Shown piece by piece: positions 34,298 to 43,301 of a stretch of DNA of 64,000 nt; position 1 is the stretch's first letter; each line of letters opens with the position of its first letter. The stretch covers positions 868,001 to 932,000 of the forward strand of contig CP090855.1 in assembly GCA_041879425.1 (NCBI GenBank), given 5' to 3'. The position numbers and the translations under genes are program-made. This DNA is from Vibrio pomeroyi (GTDB lineage Bacteria; Pseudomonadota; Gammaproteobacteria; Enterobacterales; Vibrionaceae). The notes under the pieces are model-generated. The model saw only the letters and a program-made list of their open reading frames with translations, was not told where the DNA came from and ran no database searches.

Positions 34298-36070
34298 ATG
34301 TACAACCAAAAGTACGCCATCTACCAAGTTTTTACGCGTTTATTTGGCAATAAAAACACCCAACATGTTCCATGGGGCACAATCGAACAAAACAGCGTCG
34401 GCAAGTTCAGTGATTTTACAGATAAAGCGCTGTCAGAAATTCGTAAACTCGGAATAACTCACATTTGGTATACCGGAGTGCCACATCATGCGCTCATCAA
34501 TGATTACAAGCACCTTGGTATTTCAGACGATCACCCGAGCGTGGTAAAAGGCCGTGCTGGCTCCCCTTATGCCGTCAAAGATTACTATTCCGTAAACCCA
34601 GATCTCGCCGAAAACCCCGAGCGCCGTCAGGAAGAGTTTGAGGCATTAATCAAAAGAAGCCACGACAATGGCTTAAAGGTAATCATCGATATCGTCCCTA
34701 ATCACGTTGCGCGTCATTATGAGGGGCTAAATAACCCACAAGGCGTCAGTGACTTTGGTGCTGATGATGACACAACACTCGAATACCATCGAGATAACAA
34801 CTTTTACTACATCCCGAACAGCGCCTTTGAACTGCCAGATATCGAGCCCAACTTTACCCCGCTTGGTGGTGAGCAGCACCCAAACCTTCGTTCTCCGTTT
34901 ATCGAAAAGCCCGCCAAATGGACAGGCAACGGCTCACGCTTGGCTAAGCCTGATTTCGACGATTGGTATGAAACCGTGAAGATCAATTACGGTGTACGAC
35001 CTGACGGTTCAAAAGACTTCCCAGAGTTACCAAGTGGCTATGCCCAACGCGACTGCCGTGAACACTGCCATTTCTGGGAGTCTGTCGATGTGCCTAGCTC
35101 TTGGATTAAGTTCCGAGACATCGCCTTGTTCTGGTTAGACAAAGGCGTTGATGGTTTCCGGTACGACATGGTTGAAATGGTGCCTGTCGAATTTTGGAGT
35201 TACCTCAACTCATCAATAAAAATGAAAAATCCCAATGCATTTCTCATGGCAGAGGTATACCAACCAGACTTGTACCGTGACTATATCCATCTCGGAAAAA
35301 TGGATTATCTATACGATAAAGTGGATCTGTACGATGGACTTAAAGAGATCATGCGAGGTAAGGCATCAACGGCTATCATTCCCGAAATCCAGCATCAGAT
35401 GATGGATATTGAACATCACATGCTGCACTTCTTGGATAACCACGATGAACAGCGTATCGCGTCTTCAGAGTTTGTTGGCAATCCTAGTATTGCTAAGCCT
35501 GCAATGCTCGTCAGCGCGTTATTAAGCAGTTCACCAACCATGATTTACTTTGGACAAGAAGTCGGCGAACCGGGCGCGGAGAACGCAGGCTTTGGACAAC
35601 CCTCGCGTACATCAATTTTTGACTACATCGGCGTCCCACAACACCAAAAATGGATGAACCAAGGTGCATTCGATGGCGGGCTATTAGACGAAAACGAAAA
35701 ACAACTACGTCACTTCTATCAGAAGGTCATGAACTTTTCGCTTGAGCACTCTTCAATGACGGGACATTACCTAGACTTACACCAGAGCAATAATTTGAAT
35801 GATTCGGTTTACGCATTTCTGCGCTATGACGACCAAGAACTGACCTTAATTGCTGCGAATTTCAGCCAACATATCACCGAGAATATTCACTTAACCGTTC
35901 CAAGTGATGTTATACAAACGCTCACAATCGCCGATGACAGTTACTTGTTGGATGAACATATTGAAGGCATTCAACAACAGGTATTAAAAGTTGAGGAAAG
36001 TATTGGCAGTTTTAGTCTTGAGCTAAAGCCACTGGCTTCGTTGGTTTGGGTATTTCCCTTATCTGAATAA
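34298..36070 (+). CDS. Cytoplasmic alpha-amylase family (GH13) enzyme
   Basis: Hydrolase of alpha-1,4 glucans. I start at ATG 34298 (AAAGGA upstream), giving 590 residues; the open frame runs 35 codons further up without homology-like content. The GH13 regions are visible: IIDIVPNH (region I), DGFRYDMVEM with the nucleophile, FLMAEVYQP with the acid/base and HFLDNHDEQR (region IV). No signal peptide is present, so it should act in the cytoplasm on imported maltodextrins or glycogen. It lies just upstream of the pullulanase gene, with MalT-like boxes between. Confidence 0.9.
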   Translation: MYNQKYAIYQVFTRLFGNKNTQHVPWGTIEQNSVGKFSDFTDKALSEIRKLGITHIWYTGVPHHALINDYKHLGISDDHPSVVKGRAGSPYAVKDYYSVNPDLAENPERRQEEFEALIKRSHDNGLKVIIDIVPNHVARHYEGLNNPQGVSDFGADDDTTLEYHRDNNFYYIPNSAFELPDIEPNFTPLGGEQHPNLRSPFIEKPAKWTGNGSRLAKPDFDDWYETVKINYGVRPDGSKDFPELPSGYAQRDCREHCHFWESVDVPSSWIKFRDIALFWLDKGVDGFRYDMVEMVPVEFWSYLNSSIKMKNPNAFLMAEVYQPDLYRDYIHLGKMDYLYDKVDLYDGLKEIMRGKASTAIIPEIQHQMMDIEHHMLHFLDNHDEQRIASSEFVGNPSIAKPAMLVSALLSSSPTMIYFGQEVGEPGAENAGFGQPSRTSIFDYIGVPQHQKWMNQGAFDGGLLDENEKQLRHFYQKVMNFSLEHSSMTGHYLDLHQSNNLNDSVYAFLRYDDQELTLIAANFSQHITENIHLTVPSDVIQTLTIADDSYLLDEHIEGIQQQVLKVEESIGSFSLELKPLASLVWVFPLSE

Positions 36071-36176
36071 GATGTTTATTATTAACTCCTAAACAATCTG
36101 AGTTTTAATTAATTGATAAATAACTTAATTCCCACATTAAATTAACGTCACCTCAATTCGATACCTTCCTCACATT

Positions 36177-36222
36177 AATAAGGATGAGCTCTCATCCTTA
36201 TTATCTACTCCCATCCTCTACG
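36177..36222. promoter_or_regulatory. MalT-like boxes upstream of the pullulanase gene
   Basis: AATAAGGATGAG and CTCATCCTTATT form a perfect 12-bp inverted pair around CT (36177-36202), each arm containing GGATGAG. A further minus-strand match, GAGGATGGGAG, follows at about 36209-36219. Paired opposing boxes suit MalT; the hairpin could alternatively end the amylase transcript. Confidence 0.55.
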
Positions 36223-36421
36223 CCTTCTACTATTGATATTAAACATATGAGTTATTGATCCAATTAATTTAACTCAAACCAAATACAAAGCGTGATATTG
36301 ACACTAGGTTTCCTATTTTTACGCATTAAAAATAACTTTATACATAGCCATCACAAATAGTTGACCATCGTTAAGACTAGGATATTAATCTTCATAAAAA
36401 GTGAAATATGGATATTAAAAC

Positions 36422-39400
36422 GTGAACAGCATAAATATTAATAAAATTATCTCTCTACGAAATACTTTCAACAACACCAAAAAGAAGAGCTTCAAACGCT
36501 CTACATTGGCCAAAGCAATTTTACCGCTCTTTACCGCTACTTTGATCGCGGGTTGTGGTAGTGATAATGATAGCGACAACGGTACAGACCCTGGCAACAG
36601 TGGTTTATACCCTGCAGCTGAAAACGAAGTCGTTATTTACTACAAACGCGATGTTGCCGCTGCCAGCTCATCTGGCTCAACTTACGACGGTTGGGGGCTG
36701 CACCTTTGGAATGGTGAAGGCTGTACCAGCACAGATTTAGTCGGCATGGGATTAAGTGAAACCGGAACCGACTGGAACAGCCCTTACGAATACGATGGTA
36801 TCAGCGATACTTACGGTGCTTACTATGTGCTGAAAGTTGATCCAGATGCCTCTGACCCACACAAATGCATGAACTTCATCTTACACAATGGTGATGAGAA
36901 AGCGTTTGGCAGTGCGAACTCAAAAGTCGAGTTAACTAAGCTTGGCGATTCACAAGGCGTATTCGGTTTCCATGGCAGCAGCGAGTTGTACTACGATCCT
37001 ATTTCAGAGCGACCAGTCAATATTGATGGCCAAAAAGCACACTGGCTAGATGCAACCACAATTGGTTGGGAAGCGGCTAGCAATGCAGATTCTGTGAAGC
37101 TCTTCTATGCACTAGACAACAGCATCACAATGAACGATGACAAAGAGATTGTCGGCGGAAATGCAATTGAACTAAGCAAAGATGGAGAACTATCTTCTGA
37201 ATTAAAAGAACGTTTCCGACACCTAGCAAGCTTACCAGCAGTGGCAATTGATGTTGATGACACAACACTGCGCACCATTTTGAAGTCTCAGATAATCCTT
37301 GTTGCCTACAACTCAAATGGCGACGTTACCTCTTCAACTGAGGTTCAAAAGCCGGGTGTGCTTGATGCGGTATTTGCCAGTGAAGATGCTGGTAATGCGA
37401 TGGCTGAAGAACTCGGCGCGATTGTTGAAGGCAGTGCAGCTACCTTCAAACTTTGGGCACCAACAGCGCAAGATGTAGAACTCGTTCTTTACAGTGAAGA
37501 TCTGCTAAGTTCACAAGTAATCCCGATGAAGGAAAACACTGAGACAGGTATTTGGGTAACTGACGCAGTTTCTAATGCAGTGAACAGTTATTATCGTTAC
37601 CAAGTTAAGGTTTATCACCCAACCACAGGCAATATCGAAACTCGCCTTGTGACAGACCCTTACTCTCTCAGTTTGTCAAAGAACTCAGCATACTCTCAAG
37701 TGATTGACCTGAATGATTCAACCTTAAAACCTGCGAACTGGGACGACTACCAACGACCAACAGTAGAGAAAGACGAAGATCATGTACTTTACGAATCTCA
37801 CCTTCGTGATTTTAGTTTCAGCGACAAGCTAGGTACACCAAACCTAAACGGTAAGTATCTAGCTCTCACAGAATCAGAGCGTGAGTCGGTCAAACACCTA
37901 CAAGCTCTGCAAGATGCAGGCTTAACAACACTACATATCTTACCGGCATTTGATATCGCTACCGTTAATGAAGATGAAGCGAGCCGTGTTGATATCACCG
38001 ACACCGTTGGCAAACTGTGTGATGTAAAACCGACAGCTGCCTTATGTGGAAGCGAAGACGAAAATAAAGTCATCGAAGAAGTACTTGATGGCTATGATCC
38101 TTCAACAGGCGATGCACAAGCGCTAATGAACGATTTACGTATGCTCGACAGCTTCAACTGGGGTTACGACCCATTCCATTACACAGTGCCAGAGGGAAGT
38201 TACGCAACGGATCCAAACGGATCTAAGCGTATTCTAGAGTTCCGTCAAATGGTAAAAGCCACGCATGACATGGATCTAAAGCTGATCATGGACGTGGTAT
38301 ACAACCACACTAATGCATCCGGCGTAAACGATAAGTCAGTGCTGGATAAGATTGTCCCTGGGTATTACCACCGTCTTAATGTGAACACAGGTGGCGTAGA
38401 GAACTCAACATGTTGTGACAACACCGCGACCGAAAACCTGATGATGGGTAAATTGATGGTCGACTCACTTAAGGTGTGGGCTGACGACTATAAAGTAGAT
38501 GGTTTCCGTTTTGACTTAATGGGTCACCAGCCAAAGGACGTGATGGTAGAAGCTCTTTCTGAAGTACGTAAAATCGACGAGAACACCCTGTTCTACGGTG
38601 AAGGTTGGGATTTTGGCGAGGTAGCAAATAACGCTCGCTTCGACCAAGCGAATCAAATCAACATGGCAGGCACAGAAATCGGTACCTTCTCAGACCGTTT
38701 GCGTGATGCAGTTCGTGGCGGCAGCCCGTTCGATGGTGGAGTCGATTCAGAAGGCAATCACCCACTTCGCTTCAACCAAGGTTTCGGTAACGCTGCGATT
38801 GCTAACGATGAAACCAAAGTCGATCAAGAGTCTATCAACGGTCGTTTACACAACCAAGACCTTGTCCGTTTAGGTATGGCGGGTAACCTAGCAGAATACG
38901 TGCTGATTGATTACAAAGGCGATACCAAACTGGGTAAAAACGTCGACTACAACGGTGCACCGGCTGGTTACACCAAGATGCCTTCAGAGAACATCTCCTA
39001 CGTTTCAAAACACGATAACCAAACACTTTGGGACAACAACGCTTACAAAATCGCAGAAGGGACTAGCTCTGCAGAGCGTGCTCGCATGCAGTCTGTATCG
39101 CTCTCTACCGTGATGTTAGGCCAAGGCATACCATTCATCCATATGGGTTCTGAACTGCTTCGTTCTAAGTCGATGCAGCGTGATTCTTACGACTCTGGTG
39201 ACTGGTACAACCGCGTAATGTTTGATGGTACTGATAACAACTGGAACGTCGGCTTACCTCGTGAAGACAAAGACGGTGCAAACTGGGATCTGATCAAAAC
39301 CATCATTGCGGACCCAACGGCGAAACCAGACGCAGACGACATTGAATTAACTAAGCAGCAATTCCTAGAGCTATTAAAGATCCGTAGCTCAAGCGAACTG

Positions 39401-40120
39401 TTCCGCTTAGATACAGCTGACGAAGTTATGAAGCGTGTCGATTTCCGTAACGTTGGCGAAGACCAAGTCGAAGGCCTGATTGTCATGTCTATCGATGATG
39501 GTGTGTCCGCAGGTACAGACCTCGATCCAGAGAACGATGCGATTGTCGCGGTTGTAAACTCAACCAATGAAACTCAATCGTTTAAAATCACAGGAGCGAC
39601 AGGCTTTACACTTCACACGGTTCAACAAAACTCAGCTGACAACACAGTGAAAAACGCAACCTTTACCGCTGATACCTTCACGGTACCTGCACTAACCACC
39701 GCTGTATTTGTACAAGCTCAAGACGGTGCGCAAGGTGCTGGTTTGCCGGTTGATAACTCAGACAAGGATGTGTCTAGTATTCCACCATACGGCCAAACAA
39801 CAGTTTACGTTCGTGGTGACATGAATGGATGGAATCCTGTTGATGATTGGGCTATGAGCTTTGTTGCTAATGGGGTTTATTCTGTAACAGGCAACTTGGA
39901 AGCGGGTAACTATGGCTTCAAGTTTGCTGCTGCTGATTGGGTATCACCTAACTTTGGTTGTGACTCCGTTGAACTTGCTGATGGTTCAATCGACCTAGGT
40001 ACTGATGGTAACTGCCAACTAAGCGTAACAGAAGCTGGTAGCTATACATTCACTCTAAATGCGATTCACGAGTTGGATGACGACGTAGATGGTCCAGTTG
40101 TTTCGGTCACTAAGCAGTAA
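36422..40120 (+). CDS. pulA: Lipoprotein type I pullulanase
   Basis: Surface or periplasmic debranching enzyme cutting alpha-1,6 links in pullulan and starch. The start is GTG (no clear Shine-Dalgarno), giving 1232 residues. A lipoprotein signal ends in LIAGC, followed by an Asp-rich linker. Next come a CBM41-like carbohydrate-binding region (about 65-190), a CBM48-like domain (about 335-430), then the GH13 barrel with the pullulanase signature FNWGYDP, nucleophile Asp698 (DGFRFDLMG), acid/base Glu727 (YGEGWDFGE) and KHDNQTLWD. The last 95 residues (VYVRGDMNGWNP...) form an extra starch-binding-like module. It follows MalT-like boxes and has its own terminator. Confidence 0.93.
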   Translation: MNSININKIISLRNTFNNTKKKSFKRSTLAKAILPLFTATLIAGCGSDNDSDNGTDPGNSGLYPAAENEVVIYYKRDVAAASSSGSTYDGWGLHLWNGEGCTSTDLVGMGLSETGTDWNSPYEYDGISDTYGAYYVLKVDPDASDPHKCMNFILHNGDEKAFGSANSKVELTKLGDSQGVFGFHGSSELYYDPISERPVNIDGQKAHWLDATTIGWEAASNADSVKLFYALDNSITMNDDKEIVGGNAIELSKDGELSSELKERFRHLASLPAVAIDVDDTTLRTILKSQIILVAYNSNGDVTSSTEVQKPGVLDAVFASEDAGNAMAEELGAIVEGSAATFKLWAPTAQDVELVLYSEDLLSSQVIPMKENTETGIWVTDAVSNAVNSYYRYQVKVYHPTTGNIETRLVTDPYSLSLSKNSAYSQVIDLNDSTLKPANWDDYQRPTVEKDEDHVLYESHLRDFSFSDKLGTPNLNGKYLALTESERESVKHLQALQDAGLTTLHILPAFDIATVNEDEASRVDITDTVGKLCDVKPTAALCGSEDENKVIEEVLDGYDPSTGDAQALMNDLRMLDSFNWGYDPFHYTVPEGSYATDPNGSKRILEFRQMVKATHDMDLKLIMDVVYNHTNASGVNDKSVLDKIVPGYYHRLNVNTGGVENSTCCDNTATENLMMGKLMVDSLKVWADDYKVDGFRFDLMGHQPKDVMVEALSEVRKIDENTLFYGEGWDFGEVANNARFDQANQINMAGTEIGTFSDRLRDAVRGGSPFDGGVDSEGNHPLRFNQGFGNAAIANDETKVDQESINGRLHNQDLVRLGMAGNLAEYVLIDYKGDTKLGKNVDYNGAPAGYTKMPSENISYVSKHDNQTLWDNNAYKIAEGTSSAERARMQSVSLSTVMLGQGIPFIHMGSELLRSKSMQRDSYDSGDWYNRVMFDGTDNNWNVGLPREDKDGANWDLIKTIIADPTAKPDADDIELTKQQFLELLKIRSSSELFRLDTADEVMKRVDFRNVGEDQVEGLIVMSIDDGVSAGTDLDPENDAIVAVVNSTNETQSFKITGATGFTLHTVQQNSADNTVKNATFTADTFTVPALTTAVFVQAQDGAQGAGLPVDNSDKDVSSIPPYGQTTVYVRGDMNGWNPVDDWAMSFVANGVYSVTGNLEAGNYGFKFAAADWVSPNFGCDSVELADGSIDLGTDGNCQLSVTEAGSYTFTLNAIHELDDDVDGPVVSVTKQ

Positions 40121-40177
40121 AGCTTAAAGTATCGAAGCAAAGTAACAGATAATAAAAACCAGCGAAAGCTAGCCTTT

Positions 40178-40202
40178 GGGAGACGTCAGTCTCCCTTTTT
40201 TT
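40178..40202 (+). terminator. pulA terminator
   Basis: GGGAGAC-GTCA-GTCTCCC followed by seven T residues. Confidence 0.92.
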
Positions 40203-40590
40203 GTCCTCAAAAAACACAATTCCCAATACACCACATCATTCCATTAACTCCATTAACTCCATTAACTCCAATGTTAAGAGATAAATGAACCACCTTAGTT
40301 CTTAGTAGAAAGCATAACGAGTACATGTGAACATCTCATTCCAGTGTACGTAAAATTTAGGAAGCCGAGCTTAGGTCGGTAGATGAAATGGTGATACGTC
40401 AATAGAGTTCGTATTAAACTATTTGAGAAGAGTAAAATAGACGAGAGTGTTTTAGCTAGTAAATAAAAAACATAAATAACGAATCACGCGCATTTATATT
40501 AGCCATTAGTTATTACGTGTAAATCTTTGGTTATGTACATTCAAGCATTTGGTAACTATGAGTATTACTTTTAATTTACTGCAGGCAATA
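40203..40590. other. Gene-free region between convergent pulA and malM
   Basis: About 390 AT-rich bases with no supported gene. It holds a 9-bp tandem repeat (40241-40267). No promoter or operator is assigned. Confidence 0.5.
40241..40267 (+). repeat. 9-bp tandem repeat between pulA and malM
   Basis: CCATTAACT is repeated three times exactly, followed by a partial CCA. Confidence 0.85.
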
Positions 40591-40612
40591 AAAAGGCTCC
40601 TATTTAGGAGCC
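40591..40612 (-). terminator. malM terminator
   Basis: On the minus strand GGCTCCT-AAAT-AGGAGCC is followed by TTTTTATT. Confidence 0.88.
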
Positions 40613-40650
40613 CTTCTCTTTATATCAATCGGTATTTACAAACTCGTCGA

Positions 40651-41478
40651 CTACTTTTTATTGACTGCTTTTACAAAAACTTCTTGTGCGCCTTCAATAC
40701 TCAATGCTTTTGCCTCATCTAGTAAGCTCAGAGCTTTTGGAATATTGTCTGCGTCTACTGCTGCCTGAATGGCATTATGGTAGTAAGTTTGTGTTTCTGG
40801 TTGAATTGTCTCAACCTTAGCTGCTGCCGCTGGTTTAGCGTTAGATTCACTGCTAGAGCCGAATGAGAAGAAGCCCACTCTATCAATCGTTACTTCTATC
40901 TTACCGACATTCGCATTTGGAACTGGAATGTCTTCTACTTCTGGCAGATAGTTACCACGGCCTTCTGCATCTAGACGTGCAGGGTGAATTACATCAGTAA
41001 AACCACCAAGATCTTCTTGCTCTGTATAGATAACTAAGTACACAGACTCAGCAGTTGTCGGTGGGTAGAAATCGTTTTCTGCAACAAGACGGTTGCCCAA
41101 ATGCAACCTAGGCTTCGCGTATTCAAAGCTGTCTTTACCGTAACGCTCTAACTCACGACCGTTCTTATCATAGATAACCGCATTAGGAACAAATGCAGTC
41201 TCACCGATCATGCTAGTGATCTTAATAGAGTATTCACCACGATCCGCTGGTAGTTCGATCGCTACTACAGGGCTGTTTATACCCTGATAGTTTAAAATTT
41301 GACTGTCTGGTGTTACATCGAAAATTGCCGAGCTTGGAAGCTTCATAGGGGCAAATTGAAGACCAGCAATAGAGTTAACTTGTTCAGCCTGTGCCACTTG
41401 CACTTGCTCAACTACTTGTGCAGATTGACAACCGGCCAACGCAACACAGCCACTCAACATTAGAGCTTTAAAATACAT
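40651..41478 (-). CDS. malM: Maltose operon lipoprotein MalM
   Basis: Member of the MalM family, periplasmic maltose-operon proteins of unsettled biochemical role. The 275 residues begin with a lipoprotein signal (MLSGCVALAGCQS; LAGC lipobox), unlike the plain signal peptide of E. coli MalM. A beta-rich domain follows (about 40-215), with a C-terminal helical TPR-like stretch (HNAIQAAVDADNIPKALSLLDEAKAL). It lies 165 bases downstream of lamB on the same strand, the usual lamB-malM order, with a terminator in between. AAGGAAGG precedes the ATG. Confidence 0.9.
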   Translation of the reverse strand: MYFKALMLSGCVALAGCQSAQVVEQVQVAQAEQVNSIAGLQFAPMKLPSSAIFDVTPDSQILNYQGINSPVVAIELPADRGEYSIKITSMIGETAFVPNAVIYDKNGRELERYGKDSFEYAKPRLHLGNRLVAENDFYPPTTAESVYLVIYTEQEDLGGFTDVIHPARLDAEGRGNYLPEVEDIPVPNANVGKIEVTIDRVGFFSFGSSSESNAKPAAAAKVETIQPETQTYYHNAIQAAVDADNIPKALSLLDEAKALSIEGAQEVFVKAVNKK

Positions 41479-41578
41479 AACCCTTCCTTCTTGTTATTTT
41501 TTTAAGAAATTTACTAACTTTAATTACCACAAAGAGAACTATTCACCTAGGGAACGATCAACTTAATCGTACATTCCT

Positions 41579-41607
41579 TAAAAAAATAGCCGACGCGAGC
41601 CGGCTAT
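41579..41607 (-). terminator. lamB terminator
   Basis: On the minus strand ATAGCCG / CGGCTAT form a stem with an 8-base loop, followed by a run of T. Read-through would be needed for malM, unless malM has its own promoter. Confidence 0.8.
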
Positions 41608-41643
41608 GAATTAGGACAGTTTAGGATTTGTTACGCTAGGTGT

Positions 41644-42867
41644 TTACCACCAAGCTTCAGCTTGGATACCGAATACATATTCTGTATCGTCGCCATTGAA
41701 TGCTTCTTTGTTTTCAGTATCTAGGATGTAAGAACCGTAAACACGGATTTCAGGACGAGCCCAGAAGCTGTCACCCATAGCCCAAGCTTGAGCTACTGTG
41801 AATTTAGCGTTACCGAAATCTTCAGTCGCTAGACCACCTTCAGCAATTCGCTCACCAGCGTTGTAGCCAGCTTCAAATACTGTACGCATAGTGTCGTTCC
41901 ACTTGTACATTGGACGAACTACAGCAGAGTACTGGTCAATATCGAAAGTCTTGTTTGTGTAGTTACCATCTTTGTCTGCACCACCAATATCGCTACCCGC
42001 GAGGTAAGCTAGTTGGTGACCCATTTCCCAAGATTCGCCAAGGTTCATTACACCCCAGTTAATTAGACGGAAACCAGATGCTTCGTTGAATGCTTCAGTA
42101 CCACGTGCGTAGTAAGAACCAGAACCCCAGAAGTTTGCAGCTTGTACGCCGTAACCGTTAGTACCGTACTGAAGTACTGTTTGGTGGAAACCGTTGCTAG
42201 TTCCTTGGTGTAAAATCGCAGAAGCTAGTAGGCCGTCGTCAGCAGACTCGCTTGCGTCATCAGAATCAGTTGCGAAGTTGTACGCTAGAGCAAACTCTAG
42301 AGAAGCATCTTGCCAAAGACCGATGTTCGCTAGACGAGCATCAAAGATGTAACCAGTTGAATCATCAGTGTCGCCATCTTGAATCAATGCAACAGATAGT
42401 TTTTGGTCGCCAATAGAAATGTTTTCAACACCGCCACCAGTACCAGATGTATTCAGGTAGTAGAAGTCAGTAATGTGGATGTCTTTACGTTGGTAGTATG
42501 TTTTACCAGCCCAAAGAGTCGCTTCTTGGTCGAAAGATAGAACGCCTTTCGCTTTAACTGCGAACTGAGCAACGTTAAAATCAGAATCTTCCCAACCATT
42601 TGCACCTGGTGCACCAGAAGCAATCATTGACTCAACGCGCCACGTTTGCTCACCAGTTTTTAGTTCTTCAGCTAAACCAAACTCAGAGTAGTTGTCATTT
42701 TCGTTACCTAGACGACCAATACCGTTTTTGTTAACTGATACATCACCATTACCGTTACCGCTGATACCAGTACCAGCACGCATGTAACCGTTAAAGTCAA
42801 CAGCGAACGCAGAGCCAGCAGCTAGCGTAGTCGCCACTGCAGCAGCAATCAAACTTACTTTTTTCAT
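41644..42867 (-). CDS. lamB: Maltoporin LamB
   Basis: Outer-membrane trimeric porin for maltose and maltodextrins. From ATG 42867 (GGAG 9 bases upstream) it is 407 residues, with a signal peptide MKKVSLIAAAVATTLAAGSAFA. The mature N-terminus VDFNGYMRAGTGISGNG is typical of the family. Alternating aromatic strands run throughout (for example VEFKNDTMRTVFEAGYN-like sections), and the chain ends in the C-terminal aromatic signal EAWW needed for barrel assembly. It is divergent from glgX across a region rich in MalT-like boxes. The open frame reaches 4 codons further up, but those codons overlap the ribosome binding site. Confidence 0.95.
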   Translation of the reverse strand: MKKVSLIAAAVATTLAAGSAFAVDFNGYMRAGTGISGNGNGDVSVNKNGIGRLGNENDNYSEFGLAEELKTGEQTWRVESMIASGAPGANGWEDSDFNVAQFAVKAKGVLSFDQEATLWAGKTYYQRKDIHITDFYYLNTSGTGGGVENISIGDQKLSVALIQDGDTDDSTGYIFDARLANIGLWQDASLEFALAYNFATDSDDASESADDGLLASAILHQGTSNGFHQTVLQYGTNGYGVQAANFWGSGSYYARGTEAFNEASGFRLINWGVMNLGESWEMGHQLAYLAGSDIGGADKDGNYTNKTFDIDQYSAVVRPMYKWNDTMRTVFEAGYNAGERIAEGGLATEDFGNAKFTVAQAWAMGDSFWARPEIRVYGSYILDTENKEAFNGDDTEYVFGIQAEAWW

Positions 42868-43003
42868 TCTTAACTCCATTAAGGACGATTTATTTTAGGT
42901 TTTTATATTTTTGCTCTCTTGCGGCAACCAAAGGCAGTAATGGTAGTCGTAAGATAGAGAGGTTTAGGGTTTCCCCTGATTTGTTTCAACGGGGTCAATA
43001 TTA

Positions 43004-43123
43004 AGAGGGGATGACAAGTTTGACTTCCTCCACCCCTAACTAAATTAAGGGGGACTAGAGGGGAGTAGAAAATATACAGAACGGTGTTTTAAAGAGGTAG
43101 ATCACTTAATCTAGGAGGAGTAG
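43004..43123. promoter_or_regulatory. MalT-like box cluster between lamB and glgX
   Basis: At least five relatives of GGGGA(T/G)GAGG: GAGGGGATGA (43004-43013), AGGGGTGGAGGAAG on the minus strand (43024-43037), AGGGGGACTAG (43048-43058), AGGGGAGTAG (43059-43068) and TAGGAGGAGTAG (43112-43123). The cluster sits between divergent lamB and glgX and could serve both. The whole gene-free interval runs 42868-43301. Confidence 0.7.
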
Positions 43124-43301
43124 ACAGCACTCAGATCTAATTATTCAGCATAAGTGAGATCTACTTCAAATATATAATTTGAACTTCATCGATGAATTAT
43201 TTTTTTAACCGTAATTATTCTGTGAAGTTGCTTGACCTTACTGTGACAAAGCTTTTTACTTATAGTTCACTGATGTTGATAAACGAACAAGAAATCAAGC
43301 A

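Noticed and set aside
14131..40381. Shared GCCGAGCTTAG in the intergenic regions near 14.13 kb and 40.37 kb
   Set aside because: Only 11 bases match and the flanks differ. Too short to call a dispersed repeat.
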